Position numbers and translations under genes: made by a program. This document shows, in pieces, positions 24,879-33,963 of a stretch of DNA of 64,000 bases (its first letter is position 1; the number at the start of each line of letters is the position of its first letter). Location: contig OZ243937.1 in assembly GCA_965214085.1 (NCBI GenBank), forward strand, positions 372,001-436,000. Direction: 5' to 3'. This stretch comes from UBA6055 sp965214085 (GTDB taxonomy: Bacteria > Chloroflexota > Anaerolineae > Aggregatilineales > Phototrophicaceae). The notes below the pieces were generated by a model that was not told the DNA's origin, did no database searches, and was given only the letters and a program-made list of their open reading frames with translations.

Positions 24879-26186
24879 ATGAACAAAATGAAAGCTTTAC
24901 TGGTCGTGGCTATGCTGCTTTTGCTGGTCGCCATGCCGGCCGCCGCGCAAGATGCCGCCGAGGTTAACTTTATGCGCTTCTTCGGCGAATGCGCGGACGA
25001 ATTCGGCGAGGTCACCGACTTGTCCGAGGCTTATGGCGAGTGCGGCATCATTCAGACCTTAGCCAATTCCTTCAATGCGACACAAGACGAAATCCATGTC
25101 AATACCGTGGTGGTTGACTGGCCTGGCGTCACCGAGTTGAACGCCAACCTAGCCGCCGGCACGCCGCCGGACATCATGGTGCTGCATGGCCGCCGTATTC
25201 CCAATTACGCCTCGCGTGGTCTGTTGACGCCCTTGAGTGACGTGCTCGCTGGCGCCGGCATCGACGCTGACGACTTGACCGAGAGCGCCCGCGGTTTCGT
25301 CGAATGGAATGGCGAACTGTATGGCATCCCCTTGGATCTGCATGGCCACCTTTGGCACATCAATGTCGATCTCTGGGCCGAAGCCGGCCTGGTCAACGAC
25401 GATGGCAGTCCCGATATCCCCTATGGCATGGACGAATTTATGTCGCACGCCGAGACCTTCAAGGAAGCCACGGGTTTGCCCTTCCTGGGCATGTGGACCG
25501 ATGGCCTGAGCCGCAACTGGATGGCGCTGGTTTATCAGCAAGAAGGCGGCACCGTTGCAGCCGATGACGGCATGCCCGACATCAACACGGAAGCGGGCCT
25601 TAACGCGCTGAACTTCCTGATCATGCTGCGCGACGAAGGGCACATCACCGACAATGTCGATTACCCCTCGGCGCAAGAGATCTTCCTGAATGGCGAAAAT
25701 GGCGGTCACATCAACGGCACCTGGGTGGTCAACTTCTACGACAACCAAGTCGCCGATCCGGAAGGCATACTGAAGAATTACTACGTGCACAACTTCCCCA
25801 CGGTGTTCGACCAACCGGCCGCCTGGGCTGGCAGTCACGCCTGGATCATTCCGCAAGGCGAGGACCCGGACCCGGCGACGCTTGAAGCGACACTGACCTT
25901 CCTGCGTTACCTCAATGACAACAACATCGAATGGGCGCGCACGGGCCACTCGGCTGTTAATACTTCGGTCGTGACCAGTGACGTGTACAACAATTACCCG
26001 CACCGTCAGGAATACGCTGAATTCGTGCCGAGCGCCGTCATTCCGCCGCGCGAGAATTGGAGCACCGCCTTCGAATCTGTGATGGACGAGGAACTGGCAG
26101 CCGCGATGATCGGCGAGAAGACGCCCGAGCAGGCGCTGGCCGATGCCCAGACCCGCCTGGAAGACTTCGCGCTGTTTGAGTATTAG
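24879..26186 (+). CDS. Extracellular solute-binding protein, family 1 (carbohydrate)
   Basis: 435 residues from the ATG at 24879, with GAAAGGA 8 bases upstream. The Sec signal peptide is MNKMKALLVVAMLLLLVAMP followed by AAAQD; no lipobox cysteine is seen. The mature part has the family's 'VVVDWPGVTELNANLAAGTPPDIMVLHG' stretch and the two-lobe length. It captures an oligosaccharide or glycoside for the two permeases upstream. The frame is open further upstream, but that part is a shadow of the permease gene. A stem-loop follows at 26241. Confidence 0.92.
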   Translation: MNKMKALLVVAMLLLLVAMPAAAQDAAEVNFMRFFGECADEFGEVTDLSEAYGECGIIQTLANSFNATQDEIHVNTVVVDWPGVTELNANLAAGTPPDIMVLHGRRIPNYASRGLLTPLSDVLAGAGIDADDLTESARGFVEWNGELYGIPLDLHGHLWHINVDLWAEAGLVNDDGSPDIPYGMDEFMSHAETFKEATGLPFLGMWTDGLSRNWMALVYQQEGGTVAADDGMPDINTEAGLNALNFLIMLRDEGHITDNVDYPSAQEIFLNGENGGHINGTWVVNFYDNQVADPEGILKNYYVHNFPTVFDQPAAWAGSHAWIIPQGEDPDPATLEATLTFLRYLNDNNIEWARTGHSAVNTSVVTSDVYNNYPHRQEYAEFVPSAVIPPRENWSTAFESVMDEELAAAMIGEKTPEQALADAQTRLEDFALFEY

Positions 26187-26240
26187 GTAGGGACACGCGC
26201 TGACGAAACAGTCAAGGCGAGTCACCAGCAACTAGCAACG

Positions 26241-26268
26241 GGGCGGGCTTTCGGGCTCGCCCTGTTTG
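26241..26268 (+). terminator. Probable Rho-independent terminator after the binding-protein gene
   Basis: GGGCGGGC (26241-26248) pairs with GCTCGCCC (26255-26262) with one mismatch, around a TTTCGG-type loop, followed by TGTTTG. It lies 55 bases after the stop codon and ends the importer operon before the glycosidase gene. Confidence 0.6.
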
Positions 26269-26359
26269 TACAATATTGGCTCATAAAGAGATCATCAAAT
26301 GTCATAGCGACTTATTTTGAACAACATAATTGAACAGGCGAAAAAAGCAGGAGCAGAAG

Positions 26360-28192
26360 ATGACCGACATTCCCCGCAGCGAATACCCGCGCCCGCAATT
26401 CGTCCGCGAAGACTGGCTCTGCCTCAATGGCGAATGGCAATTTGAGACGGACCGGGGCGACAGCGGCATCCACCGCGGCCTGCTTGAGCGCGAACTGGGC
26501 GATTCCATCACCGTGCCCTTCTGCCCGGAGTCGGCGTTGTCCGGCATTGGCGATCATGATTATTACAGCGCGGTTTGGTATCGGCGGCGGGCGACCATCC
26601 CATCCGCGTGGGCGGGCAAGCGCGTCTTGCTGCATTTCCAGGCTGTCGATTACGACAGCACGGTCTGGGTGAATGGCGTCGAGGTCGGGCGACATCGCGG
26701 CGGCTTCTCGCCCTTCAGCTGCGATTTGAACGGCGTGGCGGAGGCGGGCGACGAGATCAGCATTGTGCTGCGCGCCCGTGATGACGGACAGCGTCCGCAG
26801 CCCCGCGGCAAGCAAGCGCGTCCCTACGGGCCCGAAGGCGCCATCTATGTGCGTACCACCGGCATCTGGCAAAGCGTCTGGCTCGAGCCGGTGCCGGATT
26901 TGCATTTGCGCCGCAGCCGCATCACGCCCGATCTGGCCAATCAGACCATTCGCCTCGAGCAGCCCATCAGCGGCAACGCGGCCGGTATGCGCCTGCGGGC
27001 GACGCTCTCCGACAGCGCCGGCGATATCGTCACGGCGGAGTGCTCGGCTGAGTTTGACCTGGCGCCGCGGCTCGATCTGCCGATTCCGGACGAGCGCCTG
27101 CAACTGTGGGCTGTGGGCGAGCCGAATTTATACGACCTCGCGATTGAGCTGGTGGATGCCGCCGGCGCCGTGATCGACCGGGCGACCAGCTATGCCGGTA
27201 TGCGCGCAATCAGCATCGAAGGCAAAGCGATCAAGATAAACGGGAAGACGGTCTTCCAGCGTCTCGTGCTGGATCAAGGCTATTATCCCGATGGCATTAT
27301 GACCGCGCCCAGCGACGCCGCGCTGATCGAAGATATAAAGCTGAGCCTGGCGGCGGGCTTTAACGGCGCGCGCTTGCATCAAAAGGTATTTGAAGAGCGC
27401 TTCCTCTATCATGCCGATCGCCTGGGTTATATCGTCTGGGGCGAATTTGGCGATTGGGGCTGCGGCGGCGAAGGCCCGCTAAACGGCGAGCATCAGAAGC
27501 CGGGACCGGATTTCATCACGCAATGGCTGGAATGCCTGGAGCGCGATTATTCGCACCCCAGCATCGTGGGCTGGTGCCCGCTCAACGAGACCTGGCAAAC
27601 CATACTGGACACCATCACCGACCTGGACGATGTCACGCGCGGCATGTACCTGGCCACCAAAGCCATGGACAGCACGCGGCCGGTGCTCGATACTTCCGGC
27701 TATTCGCATCGCGTGCCAGAGGCTGATGTCTACGACAGCCACGACTACACGCAGGACCCGGAGACATTCCGCGAGCGTCACGCTGGGTTGGCGCAGGGAG
27801 AACCCTACCTCAACGATGCCAGCCAATGGGGCTTGCCCGAGCGGATGATGGGCGATATCCGCTGGTCGATTCCCTACGCCGGCCAGCCCTACTTCGTCAG
27901 CGAATTCGGCGGTACCTGGTGGAGCCCGGATGTCGGGGACGGCGAAGACTCCTGGGGTTATGGCACGAGACCCGCTGATCTGGACGAGTTTTACGACCGG
28001 TTCGAAAAGCTCTGCGCCGTCTTGCTCGATGACGTGAATATGTTCGGCTACTGCTATACGCAACTGACCGACATTCTCCAGGAGCAAAATGGCATCTACG
28101 GCTTCGACCGCAGCCTAAAGTTCGACCTGGCTCGCATCCGCGCGGCGCAGCAAAAGCCGGCGGCCATCGAGCTGGCGGATACTTCTAAGTAG
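26360..28192 (+). CDS. Glycoside hydrolase family 2 (beta-galactosidase/beta-glucuronidase-like)
   Basis: 610 residues from the ATG at 26360, with AGGAG upstream. An N-terminal sugar-binding jelly-roll ('WLCLNGEWQFETD', 'VWVNGVEVGRHRGGFSPFSCDL') is followed by an immunoglobulin-like domain and a TIM barrel. The acid/base is E410 in 'GWCPLNETWQ'. The nucleophile is E515 in 'YFVSEFGGTWW'. There is no signal peptide, so it acts on sugars after import. It follows the sugar importer by 170 bases, and the importer's substrate is probably its glycoside. It is shorter than LacZ, closer to glucuronidase-type enzymes. Confidence 0.92.
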   Translation: MTDIPRSEYPRPQFVREDWLCLNGEWQFETDRGDSGIHRGLLERELGDSITVPFCPESALSGIGDHDYYSAVWYRRRATIPSAWAGKRVLLHFQAVDYDSTVWVNGVEVGRHRGGFSPFSCDLNGVAEAGDEISIVLRARDDGQRPQPRGKQARPYGPEGAIYVRTTGIWQSVWLEPVPDLHLRRSRITPDLANQTIRLEQPISGNAAGMRLRATLSDSAGDIVTAECSAEFDLAPRLDLPIPDERLQLWAVGEPNLYDLAIELVDAAGAVIDRATSYAGMRAISIEGKAIKINGKTVFQRLVLDQGYYPDGIMTAPSDAALIEDIKLSLAAGFNGARLHQKVFEERFLYHADRLGYIVWGEFGDWGCGGEGPLNGEHQKPGPDFITQWLECLERDYSHPSIVGWCPLNETWQTILDTITDLDDVTRGMYLATKAMDSTRPVLDTSGYSHRVPEADVYDSHDYTQDPETFRERHAGLAQGEPYLNDASQWGLPERMMGDIRWSIPYAGQPYFVSEFGGTWWSPDVGDGEDSWGYGTRPADLDEFYDRFEKLCAVLLDDVNMFGYCYTQLTDILQEQNGIYGFDRSLKFDLARIRAAQQKPAAIELADTSK

Positions 28193-28210
28193 CGCGCCTG
28201 TCCTACTCGA

Positions 28211-29247
28211 TTATGCGCCCCCATAGGCCTCTTCGACATTGGCGCGCACGCGATCGGCGAAGGCTTGGTCAATCGCCGCGTCATGAAAAATACCGTACCA
28301 TAAGCCGGCTTCACGCACGAATTGGCGCATATTCAGTAGCGCCTGCGAGACATCATCCCAGGTGATGCCCATCGCCTCCGGGCGAATATCGACGCCGGCG
28401 CGCATGATGGCATTGAGCATGTCTTGCGCTCGGTCATCATGCAGTAGCGAGCCGACATAGATGCCCAGGCAGACCGGCTGTCCGTGGATGAATTTCTTTC
28501 CAGTGTAATATTCCAGCGCGTAAAAGAGGAAGTGATCGGCGCCTTCAATGGGGCGGGGGTTCCAGCCAAAGTTATGGAAGGCCGCGCCACCCCAACGGTT
28601 GGCCGTCATTAAGGCGCGGATGCCTGCTTCGTTTACCTCGCGGATGTCGTCCAGGCGTTCATCACTGTCGCCATCACCGCTTGCGCTTCGTCGACCATGG
28701 CTTGGTCATAGGGCCACTTCGCCTCGACTTTGCCGCGGTCCCGGGCATAGCGCCAATCGGCATGGGCGGTGTGATAACACAAGATTTCGCAGATGCCCGA
28801 GCGATTCACGATGGGTGGCGCATTCTGGATGACATCGTAGTCAACGTAGACCGCCTCCGGTACTGCCCAACAGACGTAGCGCACATTGCCTTGGAAGCGC
28901 AGGCCGGCGCGATGCCCAAAGGAGGCGTTTACGGACATGGAGGTCGGCGCCTGGAAAAGCGGCAGCTGCAATGACCAGGCGAAGTATTTGGCGACATCAA
29001 GCGCTTGCCCGCCGCCCAAGCCGATAATCGACCGGCAATGCGGCAGCTTTGCCACTTCGTCTTTCAACTCGTCGCCGTCGATGGTCGACACTAGATAAGG
29101 ACCGGCTGCGTTGTCGTCGAAGTGCTGGGCGAAGAGTTCCCACAGGTCGGGCATGGTCACCACCAGATAGGGCTGGTGGGCGATATTGGGCAATTCGGCG
29201 ACAAGGTTGCGCCCGAAGATGGTGGTGAATCCGGGACGATCGAACAT
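28211..29247 (-). pseudogene. Fe-ADH/glycerol-1-phosphate dehydrogenase-like gene split by a frameshift
   Basis: The first part (28633-29247) encodes the NAD-binding half of an iron-containing alcohol dehydrogenase-like protein ('SIIGLGGGQALDVAKYFAW', 'PLFQAPTSMSVNASFG'). The second part, in another frame, encodes the metal-binding half with histidines in 'NPRPIEGADHFLFYALEYYT' and 'FIHGQPVCLG'. Switching frame near 28680 joins them as GDGDSDERLDDIREVNEAGI with no loss, giving about 345 residues, the normal length. So there is a single indel, either a real disabling mutation or a sequencing or assembly error. It is convergent with the glycosidase gene. Confidence 0.8.
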
Positions 29248-29375
29248 AATGCCTCCTGCTCTGCTAGTGAGCCTATGAAAAGCGCGACGACTTCATTACC
29301 TTGTAACTATACGTCACTGCGCATAGAGAGCAAATTTGCATATTCTCTGGCAAAACGCAGGCGCGGAGGAGTCTG

Positions 29376-29604
29376 ATGAAGACGCTGAAAATCGCTTTCA
29401 CGGGAACGGGCCATATCACGTGTACATGCGCGGGCGACGCGGGGTCTGGCGGACCTGGAAGCCGTCGCGGTCGTCAATCATCGGCCGCAGTCGATGGGGG
29501 AATTCGGGGCGAAATTCAGCATAGAGCGGCAATACGCGTCGGTCAAAGCGCTGCTGGCATCCGCGATTGACGGTGGAGCGAAAAAAAGTATAGACTGGAA
29601 TTAG
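29376..29604 (+). pseudogene. Gfo/Idh/MocA-type oxidoreductase remnant
   Basis: A good ribosome-binding site (GAGGAG) and ATG at 29376 start MKTLKIAFTGTGHIT, the NAD-binding loop of this family. A frameshift near 29416-29424 is needed to continue as HARATRGLADLEAVAVVNHR and EFGAKFSIERQYASVKALLA. The reading then runs out near 29580, where normal proteins continue for some 300 residues. Truncated and frameshifted, so non-functional. It was probably part of the sugar-catabolic locus with the glycosidase and dehydrogenase genes. Confidence 0.7.
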
Positions 29605-29677
29605 CGATGCCAGTCTACACAAGAGCATAACTGCGCATCGCTAGCTACATTCATCCCATTCGACCTGGAGGAACATC

Positions 29678-31123
29678 GTGCGGAATCAACCATTTGCCTG
29701 GGGCAGAGATTTGAGGTTTCTGCTGGCATTATCCTTGCTGTTGCTGTCCGTTTTGCCATTCACGGTTTTTGCTCAAGACATGCTGGATGACGGCGTCTTC
29801 GCCAGCGTCCGCGTCTACACAGGCGTTGACCCGGCCCATCACGCCGAAATCGCAGGGCTGACGAGCGAGGGCTTCTTGCCCATCATGCGCGCAAGCGACG
29901 GCTTCGTCGGTTATTACCTGCTGCCGGCGGGGGACATGCTGGCGGCAATCAGCTTGTTCGACTCGGCCGAACAAGCGTCGGCGTCCAATGAACAAGCGCG
30001 CGACTTTGTCACCCAGAACCTGGCGCCGCTGCTGCCGGATGAGCCGACGATCTTGGCCGGGGCGCTGGATATCTGGCACTTGGCCGCGCTTGAAGACATG
30101 ATGAGGGGCGATGGCGAAAGTACGCTCTACGCCGCTTTGCGCATGTATGACAATTATGATCTGACCGGGCGGGCGGAGTCGGTGGAATTGGTGGAGACGA
30201 TCTTCGTTCCGATGCAGCAAGAAGCCGGCGGCCTGTTCAATTACTTCACGATGAACGATGGCGTGGACCGGGTGGCGGCTCTCAGCGTCTATGATACGGC
30301 GGCTAGCGCGCTGGCGGCAAATGAGCTGGCGGCGGAATTTATGGCGGAATACTTGCCGGATAGCAGCAGCGAAGAGCCAACCCGCATCAATGGCAGCTTG
30401 GCAGTGGCGGCTTTGGCCGAATTGAATGAGGGCGCCAATCTGGTCGCTGACAGCGTATTCGCCAGCGTCCGCGTCTATGCTGGCATTGACCCGGCCGATC
30501 AGGCTGAGATTGCGCGCTTGATAGCTGCAGGGTTCCTGCCCATCATGCGCGAGAGCGATGGCTTCGTCGGCTACTACCTGATGTCGGCTGAGGATATGCT
30601 GGCGGCGATCAGCTTGTTCGATTCGCCAGAACAGGCGGCGGCATCCACCGAGAGCGCGCGCGACTTTGTAGCGGAGAACCTGGCGCCGCTGCTGCCGGAA
30701 GCGCCGGCGGTCGTCGAAGGTCCACTGTCGATCAACCACGTCGCCGCGCTGGACGATTCGGATGATGCCGCTGGAGTTAGCGAACTGTACGCCAGTATAC
30801 GTTTCTACGAAGGCTTCGACTTGATGCATTTTGATGAAGCCAATGACCTGGCTATCTCACACTTGCTGCCGGCGCTGCAAGATTTGGGCGGCTTATTCGC
30901 CCTATTCGCGCTTAGTGATGGCGAGGACACGGTGGTAGGCATCAGCATTTTCGACAGCGAAGCCGCGTCACTGGCGGCCAATGACGTCGGCAAAGCCTTC
31001 ACAATGGAGTATTTTGCGGATTGGGCGCCGAACCCGCCGACGGGCCCCTCAGGCAAGCTGGCGATAGCCTCGCAAGCCGAGATCAACATGGGCCAGAATC
31101 TGGTCGCCACGATGATGGAGTAG
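29678..31123 (+). CDS. Secreted protein of four tandem ABM-like (dimeric alpha/beta barrel) repeats
   Basis: 481 residues from a GTG with GGAGGAA 6 bases upstream. A Sec signal peptide (about 1-32, ending FTVFA-QD) is followed by four ~110-residue repeats of alternating type, A-B-A'-B'. The A repeats start 'VFASVRVYTGVDPA' and 'VFASVRVYAGIDPA' and share 'GFVGYYL...DMLAAISLFDS'. The B repeats share 'GGLFxxFxxxDG' and 'SLAAND/ALAANE'. A1 and A2 are strikingly similar at DNA level, which points to a recent internal duplication of an A-B unit. The repeats resemble antibiotic-biosynthesis-monooxygenase-like dimeric barrels. Function unknown; ligand binding or stress-related roles are guesses. Confidence 0.8.
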   Translation: MRNQPFAWGRDLRFLLALSLLLLSVLPFTVFAQDMLDDGVFASVRVYTGVDPAHHAEIAGLTSEGFLPIMRASDGFVGYYLLPAGDMLAAISLFDSAEQASASNEQARDFVTQNLAPLLPDEPTILAGALDIWHLAALEDMMRGDGESTLYAALRMYDNYDLTGRAESVELVETIFVPMQQEAGGLFNYFTMNDGVDRVAALSVYDTAASALAANELAAEFMAEYLPDSSSEEPTRINGSLAVAALAELNEGANLVADSVFASVRVYAGIDPADQAEIARLIAAGFLPIMRESDGFVGYYLMSAEDMLAAISLFDSPEQAAASTESARDFVAENLAPLLPEAPAVVEGPLSINHVAALDDSDDAAGVSELYASIRFYEGFDLMHFDEANDLAISHLLPALQDLGGLFALFALSDGEDTVVGISIFDSEAASLAANDVGKAFTMEYFADWAPNPPTGPSGKLAIASQAEINMGQNLVATMME

Positions 31124-31158
31124 CCAAACGGCTAATCGACTCGGAATTGGAATTGAAA

Positions 31159-31190
31159 AGAGCGTGCCGGCTGGCGCGCTCTCTGATTTT
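31159..31190 (+). terminator. Rho-independent terminator after the tandem-repeat protein gene
   Basis: AGAGCGTGCC (31159-31168) and GGCGCGCTCT (31173-31182) form a ten-pair stem with one G-U pair and a GGCT loop, followed by CTGATTTT. It lies 36 bases after the stop, between convergent genes. Confidence 0.75.
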
Positions 31191-31201
31191 GGAAAGACTG
31201 G

Positions 31202-32404
31202 TTACTCAGCATCAGATCGAGTTCTGGCGTAAAAGCCAAACAGAATATCCGTGTTCGGCTTGTAGCCTTTACCATCCTGAATCAACAACTCCATTTCGAC
31301 CAAAGCATTTAGATCTCGCTGAATCATGCGCTTGTTCCGTTCAGCATATGCAACGTAGAGCGCTGGAGATACGTCTCTAATCTGGTCCTTACTAACCAGT
31401 TCGTCAAATCTGTGAATTGTCAAATCCAGAATCAGTCGTTTCTGCCGCTGACGTGACGGTGACAAGTTCTCCGAAAATCGCTTGCGAAATTCAGTGTGAA
31501 TGTAATCGTGCCAAATGATTCGCAACTGCATGCCGTAGACAATTGAAAACTGTTCATCCAACTCGTCCTTGAAACCTTGCAGCGCATACTCAATGAAGCC
31601 AAGAAGGTTGCTTTTCTCCGGGTACGAACCGTCTCGATAATCGCCATGCGAAGCCTGCAAATGCGAAAAATATTGGTCACGGGTCTTATTGTAGAAATTG
31701 CTCAGCAAATGAGCAGCGACATCCGGAACTCCCGCATGCAGCAATACAACAAACTCAATGAGCCTGGTCATCCGTCCATTCCCGTCTCCATACGGATGAA
31801 TCCAGGCGAAGTAGACGTGCGACACCAAAGCCTTTATGATTTGACTCGCTAATGTATATCCATCAGGCGCCGGCATGTCCTGATTGAGCCATTCGCAATA
31901 TTTGTCAACAAGCTGTGGACAATCTTCAGGAGGCGCTGCGAGATAGCGACCTACCATGACCCTATGCCTACGTAGTTCGCCTATATCAACGTTATCTGCG
32001 AGGCTATCTTCCAGATTGTCCAGTACGACCGCATGGTAGCTGTTGAGCAATTCCAGAGTAAACGGCGCACTTGACCCGCCTAATTGCGTCTTGCCGACAA
32101 TGTTGAATGCATTAAGCATATTGTCAATTTGCTGCTGCTGATATTCGCGAGAAGGCGGAGCTTGCAGCTTCCCTTCAATTCTTCTGCCGACTTCCTCTTC
32201 AGAGAACGAATTTCCCTCTATTGCTGTGGTACTGTGTACACCTTTCGTGAGATACATGCGGCGCAACAGCTTGCTTTCATTGCTCGGAATTGGAAGATTT
32301 TTTATATGGTCAATTCTGGCCTGAATTTCGCCCAACAAAAGCCAAACGCGGGCCGGCAACTCACCAAGTTCTGGCGGAAATTTAATGAATGGATGAGTAG
32401 ACAT
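31202..32404 (-). CDS. Fic/DOC family protein (class II, self-inhibited type) with C-terminal winged helix
   Basis: 400 residues. The Fic active site is HPYGDGNGRMTR (203-214), with the catalytic histidine first. An N-terminal inhibitory helix carries the class II motif T-x-x-x-E-G at T59-E63-G64 ('STTAIEGN'). The C-terminal part (about 310-390, 'SPALYVAYAERNKRMIQRDLNALVEME') looks like a winged-helix DNA-binding domain. Fic proteins transfer AMP from ATP to a target protein hydroxyl; the target is unknown. The gene stands alone, more AT-rich than its surroundings, with a 180-base AT-rich upstream region, consistent with horizontal acquisition. Confidence 0.92.
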   Translation of the reverse strand: MSTHPFIKFPPELGELPARVWLLLGEIQARIDHIKNLPIPSNESKLLRRMYLTKGVHSTTAIEGNSFSEEEVGRRIEGKLQAPPSREYQQQQIDNMLNAFNIVGKTQLGGSSAPFTLELLNSYHAVVLDNLEDSLADNVDIGELRRHRVMVGRYLAAPPEDCPQLVDKYCEWLNQDMPAPDGYTLASQIIKALVSHVYFAWIHPYGDGNGRMTRLIEFVVLLHAGVPDVAAHLLSNFYNKTRDQYFSHLQASHGDYRDGSYPEKSNLLGFIEYALQGFKDELDEQFSIVYGMQLRIIWHDYIHTEFRKRFSENLSPSRQRQKRLILDLTIHRFDELVSKDQIRDVSPALYVAYAERNKRMIQRDLNALVEMELLIQDGKGYKPNTDILFGFYARTRSDAE

Positions 32405-32586
32405 TCTAGCAATATCCTTAAGATATTGTCCAGGACTTTGTCATGATTTTTGTCAACCTAGACGCGCAAATATTACACAGAATTCCTAGAACTTGTCAAG
32501 ATTTTAGGCAACCGCATGATTAACAATGGCAGAATATCCGGCATCAAATTCAGCCTTTCGTGTCATGAAGTCTGTACAAGCATGTG

Positions 32587-33786
32587 TCACACAAACGCGT
32601 TCAAGCCCGTCAGCTCGCGGCCGACCAGCAGCATGTTCACCTCGTTCGTGCCTTCGTAGGTGTAGATGATCTCGGCATCCAGCATCAGCCGCGCGATGTG
32701 GTTGTCGATGACGATGCCATTGCCGCCCAGGCATTCGCGCGCCAACTGTGTGACGTAGCGCGCCTTGCGGGCATTGTTGTACTTGGCCATGGACGCTGTG
32801 CCCTCGGTCAGCAAACCTTGGCTGATGAGCTGCGACAGTTGAACGCACATGGTCTGCATCAAGGTCACTTCCGTACACATCTCCACCAGCTTCTGCTGGA
32901 TCAACTGAAAGCCAGCGATGGGCTTGCCGAATTGCTCGCGCTCTTTTGTATACTTCAGCGCCAGCTCGAATGCGCCGGCCGCCACGCCAGCCGCTTCCCA
33001 GGCCACGCCGTAACGCCCGACGCCCAGTACTTGCGCCATATCCCGAAAGCGATTGACATAAGCCAGCCGGTTTTCAGCCGGCACGTAGACATTTTCCATT
33101 TTGATATCAGCGTTGAGCACGGCGCGCTTGCCGACTTTGCCCCAGATGTCGGTGATGGTCACGCCTTCGGTCTGCTGCGGAGCTTCGATGATGTAGCCGC
33201 CGAAGTCGCCGCTGTCTTCATCGCGGGCCCAAATGATCAGCACATCGGCGATGGAAGCGTTGCCGATCCAGCGTTTGGCGCCGTTGAGCACGAAGCCGTC
33301 GCCGTCTTTACGTACGCGGGTCTTCACTTGCGCGGCATTGGAGCCGACATCAGGCTCTGTCAAACCGAAGGCGCCGATCTTCTCCAGCTTGACCATACCG
33401 GGCAGCCAACGCGCTTTCTGCTCGTCGTCGCCCAGCAGGCCGATGGACCCCATCGCCAAGCCAGAATGTACGCCGTAAAAGGTGCTGATGCTGCCGTCGC
33501 CCTTGCCCAGCTCGTACATCACCAAGCCCATCTCGACGAAGTCCAGCCCCGCCGCGCCATGATCGACAAGCATGCCGCCGATGATAGGCAGGTCGACCAT
33601 GCTGCGGGCGATCTCCCAGGGGAATTGCGCCTGCTCCCAGTACGGGTTGATCTTCGGCAGCACCTCCATGTCGACGAAGTCGCGCACTTCTTGCCGCAGC
33701 GCCTTCTGCTTGTCGCTGAAGTGCATATCGCAATTGTAGAAGTCGAAACCGGAATAAAGCGTTTCACGCATTCCTTTTATTGTCAT
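32587..33786 (-). CDS. Acyl-CoA dehydrogenase (glutaryl-CoA dehydrogenase-like)
   Basis: 399 residues with the usual N-terminal helical, middle beta and C-terminal helical domains. 'FGLTEPDVGSNAAQVKTRVRKDGDGFVLNGAKRWIGNASIADV' is the FAD/substrate signature in the middle domain, and 'YEGTNEVNMLLVGRELTG' near the end carries the catalytic glutamate in the position used by glutaryl-CoA and related enzymes. It oxidises an acyl-CoA and passes electrons to ETF. The start is uncertain among ATGs at 33786, 33771 and slightly further in. It stands alone and is divergent from the first MFS gene. Confidence 0.92.
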   Translation of the reverse strand: MTIKGMRETLYSGFDFYNCDMHFSDKQKALRQEVRDFVDMEVLPKINPYWEQAQFPWEIARSMVDLPIIGGMLVDHGAAGLDFVEMGLVMYELGKGDGSISTFYGVHSGLAMGSIGLLGDDEQKARWLPGMVKLEKIGAFGLTEPDVGSNAAQVKTRVRKDGDGFVLNGAKRWIGNASIADVLIIWARDEDSGDFGGYIIEAPQQTEGVTITDIWGKVGKRAVLNADIKMENVYVPAENRLAYVNRFRDMAQVLGVGRYGVAWEAAGVAAGAFELALKYTKEREQFGKPIAGFQLIQQKLVEMCTEVTLMQTMCVQLSQLISQGLLTEGTASMAKYNNARKARYVTQLARECLGGNGIVIDNHIARLMLDAEIIYTYEGTNEVNMLLVGRELTGLNAFV

Positions 33787-33963
33787 CGTAAATTTACCTT
33801 AATCGAACCTTAGTTAGAATTAGCATATCACCTAAGCCAGCAGGGTTCAAATCGAGTTTTGTCCTGGTTTTGTCTGCCGCGTGAAGTAGGATATTGCTCG
33901 CTGGAAGCGTCTATGCAAAATGGTCGTACGCGGCAAAGTAGAAAGCCGCGCGCAGGTTAGCCA

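Noticed and set aside
25149..26231. Minus-strand open frame of 360 codons
   Set aside because: Antisense shadow of the sugar-binding protein.
29729..30829. Minus-strand open frame of 366 codons with internal repeats
   Set aside because: The repeats only mirror the A-B-A'-B' duplication of the plus-strand gene, which has the signal peptide and ribosome-binding site.
32584..33813. Plus-strand open frame of 409 codons
   Set aside because: Antisense shadow of the acyl-CoA dehydrogenase, produced by high GC in third positions.
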